Of a DNA stretch of 64,000 bases, positions 20,563 to 32,759 are shown piece after piece. This DNA is from Cladorrhinum sp. PSN259. Lineage: Eukaryota > Ascomycota > Sordariomycetes > Sordariales > Podosporaceae. The position numbers and the translations under genes are program-made. The stretch's first letter is position 1, and every line of letters begins with the position of its first letter. The stretch covers positions 158,362 to 222,361 of the forward strand of contig MU867117.1 of the NCBI GenBank assembly GCA_033725935.1, written 5' to 3'. The notes under the pieces were generated by a model. That model made no database searches. It was not told the DNA's origin and saw nothing but the letters and a program-made list of their open reading frames with translations.

Positions 20563-22113
20563 CTAGTCCCCGAGATTCATGGTATGCCAAGGGCATGTCC
20601 GCTCATGGTACGAATTGTCCTTGGAAACAATCACATCGTAGTCGGCAAGACAGTCCCAGCAAAATCTGTGCCTGCACTTGGTACCTGTCATGTCCCCCAA
20701 AAGTTAGTCCATGAGTAACAGTTACGAAGAAAGAAGGGGGGGGGCAACAGCATCAGGCCGAGTTGGTAGGTGCCATACCTTCCCCTGGAAACCGTACCAT
20801 CACCAATATCGCAGGTAAGGCCCGTGTTGGAGCCAAAGGAACCTATGCCCGCAGATGCCTGTCACAAAGTCGCAGAGGAGAGTCAGTTCTTTGTGACTTT
20901 TCTTTGACCACTTGATCGGCAGACATCTTGATATTTGGTGAAAAGTGATGTGGAGGGTGTCACTACTTACAGGTCATCTGGTCGCTGGAAAATTGCCCGA
21001 GGTCAGCATGAGATTCCAAAACGTTACGAAAAGGAAGATACAACCCACCATCCATCTATCTTGTCAATCCACCGCAAACACTTGGGGCATTGTTTTGCCC
21101 CGCTCTGCTGAATGTGCGTCTCGCTGGCTCTGTTGTCTCGCTCACGTTGAATACGCTCCAGCAGCTCAGGGTCTGTATGAGTGCGAGCGGGAGGCTGCTT
21201 CGCTGTCGCTGGCGAGCTCTGTGAGCCGTTCTTGGCAATCTGGCTCTCCTCTTGGAGAACGGAGTCCCACTCCTCGCAAGTCACTCCGGCGTGCCAAGCG
21301 CACTTGTGACTGAAACAAGTCTTTTTCTGGCACTTGTCACAAGTGACGATTGGCTGGCTGCTTCCGCCGGCGTGCAATTGACCGTTGCCGCAGCCTGCAG
21401 CACACTGTGGGAGCCATCAGTCTTGAAGCCAAGTGTAAAGAGAGTAAAACGCTACATACCCAAACAAAGTCCCTGTCGGCCTCCAAAAGCCGCTGAAGAC
21501 GCAAATCCTCGTACCTTTGGATCGTCTCGGGATCCGCGTACCTCTGGATGGTGTCCTCAGAGACTGTAGCGGGGCATTCCGGGCAGGGAATATCAAAGGG
21601 TAGCGTAGAGCGTAGACTGTAATTAATGGAGTCCCGGAGACACGAGACGCACGTCTGGCCGCGATGGTTGCATTGTGGCGAGAACGGTTCCGAAGGGAAT
21701 GAAGGGATGGGAAAGGTCACGAAGCAGACTATGCAACGTTTGGCTGCAGCCTTGGGGTTCTTGGAGGCAGAAGGATCCTTATTGGTGGTGGTAGCGGTAG
21801 GGTAATTGGGGTGCAAGAGCTGCCTATGACCTTCGGCTAACATGGCGTCGATCTCTTCCTGACTTCTTGTCTTGTCTTTTTGCATGGCCTTCGTGGCGGG
21901 GAGGGATTCCTTGGACTTGGAAGGGACTTTGAGTGAAGTCTTGGTGGCAGGAGCTGAAATTGGAGCGACGAGAGTAGTATCGTTGTCATTGCCCTTCATG
22001 GACGTAGAGGTTAAGGCGCTGGCGATGGAATCATCACTGCTATCGCTAAATTCCGACTCCGAGTCTTCCTCGATGATAATAAAACCGTCGTTTTCTTCAA
22101 CTGTGGTGCCCAT
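20563..22113 (-). CDS. RBR (RING-IBR-RING) E3 ubiquitin ligase
   Basis: Exons 22113-21460, 21404-21049, 20984-20971 (14 nt) and 20684-20563 join in phase to 381 residues. Residues 1-120 are acidic then Ser/Thr/Lys-rich. RING1 starts C-I-V-C (127-130) and includes CNHRGQTCVSCLRDSINYSL and I-P-C-P-E-C-P. The IBR (about 219-265) has CAAGCGNGQLHAGG, C-D-K-C-Q-K-K-T-C-F-S-H and H-A-G-V-T-C-E-E-W. RING2 has K-Q-C-P-K-C, G-C-D-Q-M-T-C-T-K-C and H-R-F-C-W-D-C, then H-E-R-T-C-P-W-H. By analogy with parkin/HHARI, Cys337 in G-C-D-Q-M-T-C should be the ubiquitin-accepting cysteine. The last intron is 286 nt and contains an alternative 59-nt exon (20858-20800) that would end RING2 early. Cytosolic or nuclear ubiquitin transfer; substrate unknown. 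Confidence 0.8.
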
Positions 22114-23021
22114 TGTGACGGAATTATGGGTAGGATCGAGTAATCGGCACCGAGATCAAAACACTTTCGATGATGGGAGTGATGGCAGTGTTGATGAGAA
22201 GAGCTGTTGAAAGCAGGGCGAAAGGGGAATTGACTATCAGGGCTTTTGAGAAGAGATGCGGGGGAGAAAAAAAGAGGACAGTTTGAAAGGGTTTGTTGCG
22301 AGATGATCAACGACAAACGGGGTTCCGTGTGGGGGTGCAAACGGCTGCGGTGATCTAATATCAGACGGACATCGAGGTCATGCCGACCCGTAATTGACTT
22401 TATCAAGTGGGCCACCTCCTGGAGTACTGATAACAAGTCACTCAGACTCTGTTTGTAGGATTCGAGCATGAGATCATTGCCCTTTTAGAAAGAAACCTCT
22501 CAGTCAGGATGTGTGTACAGCATGATGTGTGTGAACGGTCTGTTCTTTTGGACAGTCAAAGTAGATCAATCTGTGATAGTAACAGAACTGTTGGACTTGG
22601 GGGAGTTTTGGATTCACTGACTCTCATTTGTTGAACAAAAGGTTGGATTCAGTCGCTTTTGGAATTGACATGATTCGAGACTCTGACCACCACCGTCATT
22701 GACTTGTTTCTCGACGCCATCTGGGCTGTCAGCTAGGTGCAGCAGGGAGTTTTGGTTCAGATATTTTGAGGGGTAACAAAAGGACATGGTGTTCACGGTA
22801 ATGCAAGCTGGGGTCCGATGTGGAATTATTGAGGAGTTGAAACCTTGGGTGAAGGGGGATACTGGTAATCAATGACGACGCGATGTAATCTTGTGTTATG
22901 AATTACCAGGGGCCACGAGTTGACTGTGTAAGTATTCACGTATTGTCGTAACCCATTAGCTCTGCGCGTCAATACACGTACAAAAGGATATTCTGAAGAA
23001 AACAAAAGATTCACTATCTAA
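22114..23021. other. Intergenic region
   Basis: Upstream region of the RBR gene and downstream of the oxidase gene. No additional gene supported; an open minus-strand frame (22469-22011) overlaps the RBR start and lacks motifs. Confidence 0.4.
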
Positions 23022-25111
23022 TTACACAACCCTTGGCCCGACTTCCCGCCCCTCACTTCCACCATCCTCCCTCTCCCTCCCCAACTCCCATCCAAAACCT
23101 CTATACCTCTTCCCCCAAATACCACACCTCCCCGGGGCCAAAATCCCATTGGGGTCCAACGCATCCTTCAACCGCTCATTAAACTTCCCCAAGGCCCCAT
23201 CGTTCCACGAATAAGTGCCCGCCACCTGGTCCATCAGTACCAAGTGTGTGCGGTACTCTCCGTACCCCTTCTCAGCCGCCTCGTCAACCATCTCCCTCAA
23301 GCAAGCTAGCGCTCGCTTCTTCTCCCCCGCATCATCCTTGTCAAAGACAATCTCGACGATGAGATGCATCTCCCTCAGACCCACGCAGAAAGCAGGGAAT
23401 AAGTCGATTCCGTACTTGTCGTGGATTCTTTTGCCCAGTTCAAATAGCTCCGTAGCATCTGTGCCCCGGATGGGACTGACGGGGGAGAAGGCGATGTGAG
23501 CGCCATTGGGTGCCCAGTTGACCCAGCGAAGCTCATGAATGTCTGGAATTCCCGCTGCTATGCGGTCACGCGACCAGAAATACTCGTCTTCTGGCAGAGT
23601 CTTGGGATCGATCTTGCGACAGCCGGGGATCTTGTGGAACTCGGAGTCTATCAGTGCTAGTTTGTGCACGCGGATGTGGGCGGGACCGTAGGACATGCCG
23701 TAGTAGGCCCAGGTGTGGTCTCCTACGGGAGAGTTGGCGGCGGCCTCATGGATTATGTTTGAGGGGATTGGACCAGTGCCGGAGTAGAACTTGGATCGGG
23801 GGAGACCGCGCGCCGCTATGGATTGCTTCACGTGGCGAAGTTGGGCTACATTTTCGAGAATGGAGGCTATACGGAGGGGCCGGATGATGTCGATCTGAAA
23901 ACAAAACAAAGCTTTAGAGCGAGCAAGGGAAAGGGGGGTCGGGTTTCACTTACCAGAGGAGCAAGGTCTTCTTCGTTCTGGAATGTGTACATCTGAAAGC
24001 CGGTCAGCTTTTTGCTCAAGTGACAAGGGCGGCAGCAAACGACTCACAAAGCTTTCAAATCCTCCTGGATTCGGCATCAGCGTCATTCCCATCTTGGTGA
24101 CGATTCCAAAGTTGGACTGAGAGAAGATTCCACTGCGCGCGGTCAGCTTTTTGCTCTTGCGTCTGGAAGCGCCAATGCATACTCAGAGTACGGCCCAAAT
24201 CCATATGGGAAGGCCTGCCATGTGTTGTTGCCCGGCAAGGCACCCATGCCCGTCCTGATCACCTCGCCCGTCGGTAACACCACCTCCAGCCCCGAATGAC
24301 AGGCCCAGTGGTCACCGTACGGGGTGTAGCCGACGCCTCTGTCAACTGTATTTCCAATGATCGATCCTCCACCGAGATCGGGGGTGTCAATCCACATGTG
24401 GTCCCGAAGCCCTCTTTTCTCTAGCTCATCGTAGAGAGCATAAAAGGAGACACCTGGCTCAACGAGACAAGTATAGTCTTCTGGGTTGACGTTGAGAATC
24501 TTGTTCATGCGCTTGCCGAGATCAATCGTGACGGAGCCACGGACGCGAGGGGCAGCACCACCGTAGCCCACTGCTTACATGATTAGCACATTCCGGGGTT
24601 GAAGTCATGGGAGAGTGTTTTTTTACAGTTACGCCCCATTGAAATGGGAAAGACCGGGATGAGATATTTGTTGGCCCATTTTACAATCTCTTGCACTTCT
24701 TTAGTAGTGCTTGGGTAGACCACGGCTGACGCAACGAATTCTTCCTCGTCGAGGATGGTCATCATGTCGTGGGTGTTTGGGTCTGCTCGGCATCAGTGGT
24801 TACTCTTGGGCCTTTGGAGATGATGGTTACTGACGCTCCATGTACCATCCATCATTAAGAGGCTTATCATTGACCTCCACATGTTCAGCGCCCAGCTTCT
24901 CCTTTAACTCGCCGAGAGCCTTTAGAAATTCTTCTCGTTCAATCCCCCGAGGCACAACCGGTAGTCTCTGACGCTTCTTCTGGGTCTTGGTGCTCCCTTC
25001 CAAAACACTGTTCTTTGCCCGTGTGGCTTTCTCCAGCAGGTACTTTGGGATCCCCGAGTGTACTTCTGGAAGCGTCGGGACCTCGGTTGTGGCTTCGGTC
25101 GTGAGAACCAT
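23022..25111 (-). CDS. Vanillyl-alcohol oxidase-type FAD oxidase
   Basis: Six exons (25111-24835, 24785-24627, 24570-24183, 24132-24048, 23992-23954, 23894-23022) join in phase to 606 residues; vanillyl-alcohol oxidase itself is about 560. The FAD-binding (PCMH) domain shows FPISMGRNLGYGGAAPRVRG, then WIDTPDLGGGSIIGNTVDRG and VGYTPYGDHWACHSGLEVVL. The Asp in TPDLGGGS corresponds to the catalytic Asp170 of VAO. NWAPNGAHIAFSPVSP carries the His most likely bonded covalently to FAD. G-E-Y-R-T-H-L matches the Tyr503-Arg504 phenolate-binding pair. Expected to oxidise 4-hydroxybenzylic or allylic phenols (vanillyl alcohol, eugenol type) with O2, giving H2O2. No signal peptide; a peroxisomal or cytosolic site is expected. 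The C-terminus (R-E-V-G-P-R-V-V) has no clear PTS1. Confidence 0.88.
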
Positions 25112-25582
25112 TGTATCTGGGTTGCAGTTGTGTTGCAAGCGGGTGTATAAGTTCGGCTTATTTTTTGACAACTATAGACACCGTGACGTTGTTGACCCTA
25201 AAGAGACCGTCTTATAACTTCGGACATCTGTCGGAAATACCAAACCGTAGCATTACCCCGCGAAGGATGGTGGTGAGTTTTGGGGTCTTTTCCCCCACAT
25301 CTGCCGGCAGATGCTACATACCCTGGTCAGGAGAAACATCTTTCCAGTTGCAGCAAGACTCTTGGCCATGCATGCTGTTCTGTTGCCATAAGTGACATTG
25401 AAGAGTGAGATGATCAAGAACAGAACATGTAAAATGTTTCCTAGTCAGAAGAAAGACGGGTGTGGGAATTGTCAAGCAACGGTTCCCCATGTTTCTGGCT
25501 GGGCAACTGAAGCAGGGGTGCAGGGGGCCTTTCATGGCCAGTCCCCAACCGTAACGGTTCAATATCTGATTGGTTCACTCTA

Positions 25583-25589
25583 TCTATAA
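25583..25589 (+). promoter_or_regulatory. TATA-like box of the 25696 gene
   Basis: CTATAAGAC lies about 110 nt before the ATG at 25696, in the 585-bp divergent promoter region shared with the oxidase gene at 25111. Confidence 0.4.
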
Positions 25590-25695
25590 GACCCCACTGG
25601 GCTTGTCATGAACAGAACCCCCGCTTCAGACCCCGCAATTGACGTTTTCCCTTCGCCTGGTGTCACCAGCCAAACGATAACTCCCGTCGTACGAC

Positions 25696-26106
25696 ATGGC
25701 AGCTCCCGTCGCCCGCTACAAGCTCATCTTTCACGTCCCTCCCGCGGCGCTCGAGGCCTGTAAGACAGCCATCTTTGCTGCAGGTGCGGGGAGATATCCC
25801 GGCCCCGGCAATTACACCGAGTGCTGCTTCACCACTCTGGGCACCGGCCAGTTCAGACCAGGCAACTCTGCCAATCCGCACATTGGCAAAGTTGGTGCGC
25901 TTGAGTATGTAGAGGAGGCCAAGGTTGAGACGCTCTGCGTGGGAGAGGAGACTGCTAGGAAGGCCGTAGCCGCCCTTAAAAAGTGAGATATGCCCCGCCC
26001 CCCGTCTGGTGCTTTGCCACATCGCTGGATGCATGGCTCACATTGTGGCAGGGCGCATCCGTACGAGGAGCCGTCTTATGAGGTTTACAAGCTGGAGGAC
26101 TTTTAA
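25696..26106 (+). CDS. YqfO/NIF3-insert-like small protein
   Basis: Exons 25696-25982 and 26052-26106 (69-nt intron, GTGAGA...GGCAG) give 113 residues. The sequence runs MAAPVARYKLIFHVPPAAL, a helix, AGAGRYPGPGNYTECCFTTL, GTGQFRPGNSANPHIGKVGA, then A-H-P-Y-E-E-P-S-Y-E-V-Y. This is the stand-alone form of the PII-like domain inserted into bacterial YqfO/NIF3 proteins (G-x-G-x-I-G-x-Y-x-x-C-x(n)-G-x-G-x-F-x-P...H-P-Y-E-E-P). Biochemical role not established; a trimeric metal- or ligand-binding fold is likely. It is divergent from the VAO-type oxidase; shared promoter use is possible but unproven. Confidence 0.85.
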
Positions 26107-27226
26107 GGAGCAAAGGCAACACATGTACCTATCTACTCTCAATAAGTCCGCATCTACCAACTCTCCGCACATGTGCAACTCGAACTGAAGGCGGTTAGCC
26201 ACGATAAGCAAAGCCTCAAGTTGCTTGATGGTGCAAGGCATCCTAATAGTTGGCCTTACTAGAGATGCGGGCAGCCAATATTTCGCCCATTTGGGGGTCC
26301 CAAACACAGCCGTTGCAGCCACGAGTGTTATCGGCAACATGGATGCAAAGTTATCTCAGCCCTACGGACAGAAATTCTCTGATTGAGATGGAACCACTCG
26401 CCTCTTAGGGCTGACCTACATGCGTGGCGTGTAAGTGGCTTGCTGAAGTCAACGGACACTGAACGACATTTTTGTCACACTATTCGTCATGACTCATGCC
26501 GTGTAGTTCCATGTAGTACTGCCAGTCACAGGCAGAGCTTTGGCACATCTCGCCGTTCACGACCTACCTCTACATGTGCTCTGTTTCCCGACTCCAATCT
26601 CGCAACCGCAAGAGTAGACTGAAAGTTTGTCGAGGCTTGCATGGTACCAACTAGAACCCGATGTCGCAAAGACCTTCGCAGTTCGCCCCGAACAGCCATT
26701 ATCTTGGCCGCCTTGCTGTATCTGGCCATCTCATGCCGAAGCTAGTGGAAGGCTGCGTCCATATTGCTTCAGGAATCAATATCGCGCCATATCTAGACAA
26801 GCCGCCCTCGAGTCTCGAGAAGTTTTCAAGCATGGCCGCTCGATGGCATGCTGAAGTGTTACTCGGATCCTATCATGTTCAAGCGCGCTGTTAATCAACA
26901 AAGCAAATCTACAACCTCACGATACCGCGATTCGGTACATCTTCTCACTACAACCAGAGATAGCGCGGCAAAACTTACCACCATGGCCTAACAGATAACA
27001 AGTCTTTGACTTTGCATTTCCCAGCCAGCCACTTTGCAAGCTAAAAGAGGAATCACAGATGGTGTCTTCATCATCGATGTGAAGCAAGCGTGAGCAGAGC
27101 TCTCTGACAGGGACAATCCAAGTATAAGTACGACCTTCCTCTCACTAAAAATCAACATCACTCTCCTCACCAACACAAGCAACTCAGCAAGCCCATATCA
27201 AAAAAGCTCAAAGCAAAACACTCAAA
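26107..27226. other. Intergenic region
   Basis: No gene supported by splice or motif evidence. TATAAG at about 27123 and a CA-rich leader from 27150 fit the promoter and 5' leader of the gene at 27227. Confidence 0.4.
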
Positions 27227-27638
27227 ATGTCCACTCAACAAACAACCGCTAGCAAGGTACGCAACCACCCCACTCCGCGCGGGCTCCTTCCTCATCACCG
27301 ACTGTTCTCTTCCCTTCTCGCCTACCTACATGGCCAAAATCATCACTGACACAGTTTAACTTTTGCAGTTGCCCGACTCCGCCGGAGGAATCAAAATCGT
27401 CAAGGCCGCCTGGGCCAGCGCTCGCATCGAGATCAACAAGGCCATCGACGCCAAGGAGAAGGCCGAAATCGCCAGCGACCCCAGCACATTCAAGGCCTAC
27501 GCTCTCAAGGCCGCCATCACCGCTCTCCGTATTGCCATTGTCGCCATTGTGAACAAGGTGCCCACTTTTTATGATGACGACTTGGTCGGGTATGTTCATG
27601 CTCCGGCTGAGGGGGTGCCGCTTGGGGATTATAACTAA
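27227..27638 (+). CDS. Small helical protein of unknown function, two exons
   Basis: Exons 27227-27256 (MSTQQTTASK) and 27369-27638 join in phase 0 across a 112-nt intron (GTACGC; acceptor TTTGCAG) to give 99 residues. The body is amphipathic and Ala/Lys-rich (VKAAWASARIEINKAIDAKE; AYALKAAITALRIAIVAIVN), followed by F-Y-D-D-D-L-V-G-Y and a Pro/Gly tail. Strong C-ending codon bias suggests high expression. No signal peptide, no known domain. Confidence 0.7.
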
Positions 27639-30600
27639 GGGGCCCCCTGGGGAATCGAGGTGCGAGAGGGGAGGTATTAAGACCAGGGTGGAGTTGAGCT
27701 ACGAGGGCGGGAAAGCTTGATGACGAGGCGTGGCAAGGTGGTAAGGCGATGGAATATCTTTCATTTATTTCGTGAATGAAGTCTGGGATTTCAGGCTTCA
27801 TGTGGAGGACTCTGGAGGAGAAGAAACTGGTGCTCTTGACATTCGTTTTAGTACTCATGGTGATATCAGAAAATCGGAGGTAGATTGAAAGATAGTTAAA
27901 TTTCATAACACCCCCCCAGGAGGATGATGAGTAGGACGACAGAAAGTTCATCATCTTCTTGCGGGGGGTTTCATTCTGCTGATGGCCAAAATTCGGTTTC
28001 TCCTATTTTTGATGCGTGGCATGTGTGACGACAATTGGGGCTCAATATCTATTCTTCGCTTTCAAGTTTAACCACTGGCAAAGAAAGACGGCGGCAATGG
28101 GATTTGGTCTAGTCTTTAGGTGCACGGAAGGAATTTTACAATGAACACATAAAAATAGAATAAAAACCGAAAGAATTGTTAGACTTGTATTTTGATCCAA
28201 TTTTTTATTTTTATTTTAGAATATAGTGGTTCGAAGTAAACTCAACGAACATTTGATGTCAAATGTCAACAGTGAGAAGGAGAGCTAAGATTAGCAATCG
28301 TCCCGTCACAGCGTTTGTCTTCGTCTCTCTGAGCCGTAATTCAATGACAGAACTCCGACACGGGTACTTTTCTTTTCCTCTTCTTCTGGTTAAAAAGTTA
28401 CCGAATCTAAATAAAACCATATATATATTTGCAAGATAAAAAACCAAGTCAAAACAACAGCAAATATTGTGAAAATGTTTGACTACATTGTTCACGAGTT
28501 TTTGAACGCGAGAATGAAATCAATTCTAGAGATTCTAGCTAGATAGGCTGATTCGGTAATCGTTGTGGACGTGGTATTAATAAGATTGAGGCGATGATAA
28601 ATGTATATACGTGTGAGATAAAATATTTCATCATCTTGGGACGATCTCAATAGGAATGCTAGGTATCTTTGAAGTCTGCCAATATTCCTATGGATAAAAA
28701 CAATAAAAATTTCTTCACGAATTGGCCGGTGTGAGCAGGATAAGAGCGAGTAGCGTGAGCGAGGTTATGGGATGAGATCATGGACAAGTTTGGGCCAGTA
28801 TCATGAACAGAACGGAATGATCAATCGGTGTTTATGTGAGAAATACGATCCATAAGACAATACATTATATGACATTAAAAATGCGATCAAATTTCCTGTC
28901 ACACACAACACACACAAGCCGCGAGAAACTCACTCTCACTCCGAGTCCCACATGATACAAATCGGCCCCCCATGCAGTGAGATTGAATGTAACGGCTCTC
29001 TGCACGTGTCACACGGTCACCTGGTCTCACTCCGGAGGTAAACGTCCGCTTCCGGGATCTCTAATTGTGATTTACAAATGTTTCAGACATAACAGCAGTG
29101 GAACAAAAAAAATTTGCCATCTGGAAGCGATTGTTGTTATATCTATATTTTCAAGAATTAAACATCAGTTGCATGAGATCGGGAATCTTCTTGGCCTCGG
29201 TCATTATGAACTGATGAAATTCCAGGGGATCCACCTTTTAAAACCAAAGGCCGAAGCGGTTCGCTCCCGGCTCGCCCGTTCTCTTCAAACGCTGATCCTT
29301 GAACCCTTGAAGATTTGATGCAGTGGAGATCTTCCGGTGTGTTGAGAGTGGAGAAGTGAGCTTGTTCAGACTTCATCAGTACGAAGTGAGAGATTTCGGT
29401 GAGAAATATACACATTTCGATGGGAGTTTTCTCAATAACGAATACTTCTCGTGGTGCTCAGCAGATCGTTGCAATTCAAAGGCTTGTAAAGCGGGGTCGA
29501 TGCAGCTGTCAAGCTTAGCGGCATGTAACAGACACAGGTCGACACGAGATCCCCTGACCGCTAGTTAATATCGAAAAAGGCCGGGTGCATATGATGGATG
29601 GAGAACATCGGAACCTGAAAATGTTCTGCGCATAATGATCATGTTGCGGCCGTATACAACCGTATATTCTCCGAGTTTGCTGTTTGGGCACTCATCGGGT
29701 GATGATCGTTAACCCCACTTGTTTACATGGATCGTTTCCAGCTTGTTTACTCCGCCAGAAAACAAGCCACGAAGGAGGAGGGAACCCCTGTATTTTTGCC
29801 ATCGCTGGATTTAAACCCACCGACTTACAGCACCGTTCGTTTTTGGTTACCTGATTTTCTAATCATGGCTGTTTACACTACTCTCAAAATGGGCCTCTCC
29901 GAGATCAAAGACCGCTCAGCGACCTGCTGAACCACACCAACATCCAATCATGAGACATTCTAACGCGATGCATGCACGGCGCCATCAACAGCCACATTTT
30001 TTGAGAAAAACGAGTCACAAGGGTTAGAGACGCCGAGGATCTGGGAGTGCGTGGTTATTGGCATAAAATGTCCCGGCATGGCCAATGAAGTGACACGATC
30101 GCATTTAGAGGGGTACAGAACTAAGATGTTTTGGGTTTAGTAGATGGGAAGGTCTTCTTCACGTTGGCCATTAGTATGGCCAAAAGATCAAAATCTCACC
30201 TTGCGGCAACCTTCAGCTCGGAGACCCGGAGGTGGCCAGTCGACCATTCTAACACCGACATCCAACCACAATGTGTAACGCTCCTTTCAGCACAGAAGGC
30301 GAAAACCCCCAAGTCCGAATGTGGCCATCGATGGCCAGCTGAGTGATCATTAGATCCTGAAAGAGGCTGTTTCAGAGAGAATGTTTCTTCGGGACCACAT
30401 TTCCAGGTTGTTGGCACCAAAAAAAGTCTTGGACATCTCGCTTGGGCAGTACCGCAGCGAGCTTATGTCGTGCACACTTGTCCTAAACCCCATTCAGAAG
30501 GACACATTTGAGATCCCCGCATTCTTTTCTTTTTTTTGTTTCAGTATTTGAGAATTCAGAGTCAAGACCAACAAGGTATTTCTACGTGTTCCAAGTATGG

Positions 30601-31101
30601 ATGAAGACGAAAAGCAAACACAAGAGAAATACATGCAAAGAAAAACAATAATGGCTTAGACTAGCTTCTCATGCCGTCCATGCATGATCTCGATTTTATT
30701 TTGATTATGACGATATTAAAACTGCCGTGCAACAGCCTGTCAAATGCAACTCTTCGATTCCCCAACAACCAATCCGATGCAGCCACCGTCACCCCTGACT
30801 TAAATTAATGCCCACTGCCGTCCTGTACCCCTCATTCGTCGCCAGTGGAGAAATGCGGCAGCCACTGGCAGCAAGTCTCGTGCATCCCAAAATTTGTTCT
30901 AGATTTGCTGTCAATTTTTTTGTGGAAAAAGAGTGCAGAAGATGGAAGGCTCCCTCATGTTCTCTGAAAGATTTTGAAAATATGTATATAGATGAGACTG
31001 GAAGGGGGAAAAAATAAAAAATAAAATTCTGCCCCTGGCTCAGGAGGTTACATCCAACTTCCTTCCCACGTCGAGATCGACATCTGTAGCCAAGACGGCT
31101 G
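27639..31101. other. 3.5-kb AT-rich gene-free region
   Basis: Scattered short frames only. AT-rich with many short A/T runs, especially 28100-28720 and 30520-30720. No RNA gene, transposon protein or tandem array was recognised. Simple TG/CA stretches occur near 28900. Confidence 0.4.
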
Positions 31102-32649
31102 ATGCAGGTAAAACAAGGTTTCGACGGCAAAAGGCACTTCGGCAAACCAGGTCACCCAGGTCAGGTCCCCAAGTCACAGCAAGTCTCTGTCCACCCGACG
31201 TCACACGAGAGACGGTCTCCGAACGGGGCTTATCTAGCAACCACACCGGACATGGCTGCAGGTAATAAGAGTCCATCTTTTCCCTCTCGTGAGGGCCATC
31301 CTGGGCTCTTTAGTCGACTGCTTCGGCGGACACATGCCACAGTAAGCACAAGCGCAGCCACCACAACCGCCAACGACGTCACGGTCAGCATCGAGGATAA
31401 ACACAATCCCACAGAATCCCACAGCACTGCAAAATTCCCCCAGTCATCATCCACAACGTCGAAAATGACCGAAACGTCGACCAGAACACCACCACAACCG
31501 CCTACCCTCAAGAAGAAGGCCAGTTTCCGCGATCGGATCAAATCATGGCAAAAACCGACATCGACACCGCTGCAGGTTTTGGACGTGATTGAAGAGCCGA
31601 AACAGCAGCAGCAAAAGCAGCCAGACCCACCACGATTTGTTTACCAACCCAAACATGCAGCGGCCGATTTCTCGCGGACGGCGGTGCCACATGCGCGCAC
31701 TCAACATCCAGGTTGGAGACCAGCTCCTCCAAGAGAGCTCGAGGCAGTCAATGGGGAGGTCGCCGTGAAAAACAGCCTGAGCCACTCTCAATCGAGGAGA
31801 CGTCCAACAACTAGTGCAAGCAATGTTTCACCGCATCACGATGCTCCCGTCCGAAGACTCTCGCAAACGAGCAATCCCCATTTTGTTGATCCCTTCCTGG
31901 CATCGTCAGCAGCTGCTCATATCCCCATCAACCCTTATCCGGTTTCCTGGGATTTGGGAGCAGGCACTCAACCGGCTGAGCGACACCCCGCGTTAAGACA
32001 CGAGCACTACCACCCACAACAGCAACTACCCGTTGTTGTTTCTCCTCCCCACCAACGCTCGGAACCGCAATCAGACTTTGAAAGGTTTCTGGCCGAAGCC
32101 GAGGCCAAAGAACGCGCAAGAAGCGAGGCAAACGAACGAATTCGACGGAGCCTGTCTCAGCAATCACAGCCGCTGCCCATGACTCGCGTCCCGCCGAATC
32201 CACATGTTCAGTATGCGTCAGCTACGTCACGGTCCTCATCCCAGGATGCGAGCGGCACCACCATTGCTGTTGCTGCGAGCCGAAATAGCAGTCGTGGCAG
32301 GGAAGGAGCAGGCAACCCAGTGTCAAACCGCAGAAACAGTGAGCACTGGCATTATGGTGTCGATCAAATACCAGAACACCAGCAGTCACAAGGTCACAGA
32401 AGAACCCACACTCGGAATTCCAGTTGGACTGCTAGTTACACCACTGGGGCGAGCGAGGAGAAGAAGGGCGCTGCGGTGCATGTTCTCCGTCTTGATGAGA
32501 AGCCCGCAGAGCAGAAGGCACTCAAGAGACAGGTCAGCATCTCGCAGAAGATTGCCGAGTATATACGTCCGCCTAAACAGGAGACTGTCGGGCTTGGTGA
32601 CAGGATGGGAAGTAGGCACAGGAGACGAGTGCATACTATCGAGGAGTAA
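31102..32649 (+). CDS. Disordered basic Ser/Gln/His-rich protein, unknown function
   Basis: Open single-exon frame of 515 codons from ATG 31102; a second in-frame ATG at 31252 (MAAGNKSPSFPSREGHPGLF) is an equally good start, giving 465 residues. Almost wholly low-complexity: LKKKASFRDRIKSWQKP, Q-Q-Q-Q-K-Q, repeated R-R-x-S and S-R-R-R phospho-type sites, a short charged helix (FERFLAEAEAKERARSEANE) and a C-terminal segment RQVSISQKIAEYIRPPKQET with R-H-R-R-R-V-H-T-I-E-E at the end. F-R-D-R-I-x-x-W and K-I-A-E-Y-I-R look like short conserved interaction motifs. No catalytic domain. Confidence 0.6.
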   Translation: MQVKQGFDGKRHFGKPGHPGQVPKSQQVSVHPTSHERRSPNGAYLATTPDMAAGNKSPSFPSREGHPGLFSRLLRRTHATVSTSAATTTANDVTVSIEDKHNPTESHSTAKFPQSSSTTSKMTETSTRTPPQPPTLKKKASFRDRIKSWQKPTSTPLQVLDVIEEPKQQQQKQPDPPRFVYQPKHAAADFSRTAVPHARTQHPGWRPAPPRELEAVNGEVAVKNSLSHSQSRRRPTTSASNVSPHHDAPVRRLSQTSNPHFVDPFLASSAAAHIPINPYPVSWDLGAGTQPAERHPALRHEHYHPQQQLPVVVSPPHQRSEPQSDFERFLAEAEAKERARSEANERIRRSLSQQSQPLPMTRVPPNPHVQYASATSRSSSQDASGTTIAVAASRNSSRGREGAGNPVSNRRNSEHWHYGVDQIPEHQQSQGHRRTHTRNSSWTASYTTGASEEKKGAAVHVLRLDEKPAEQKALKRQVSISQKIAEYIRPPKQETVGLGDRMGSRHRRRVHTIEE

Positions 32650-32759
32650 ACGACGCAGGACTTGTGTTACGATTATGCACTATGAATGCGAGGTTATGAG
32701 GTGTCATTGTTTTTTTGGGAGAAGTATACATGTAATTGGAAGCCGGTCTTTTTCGAGTC

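Noticed and set aside
20800..20858. 59-nt segment as the normal last exon of the RBR gene
   Set aside because: It gives an incomplete RING2. Splicing instead to 20684-20563 restores all zinc ligands, so it is kept only as an alternative exon.
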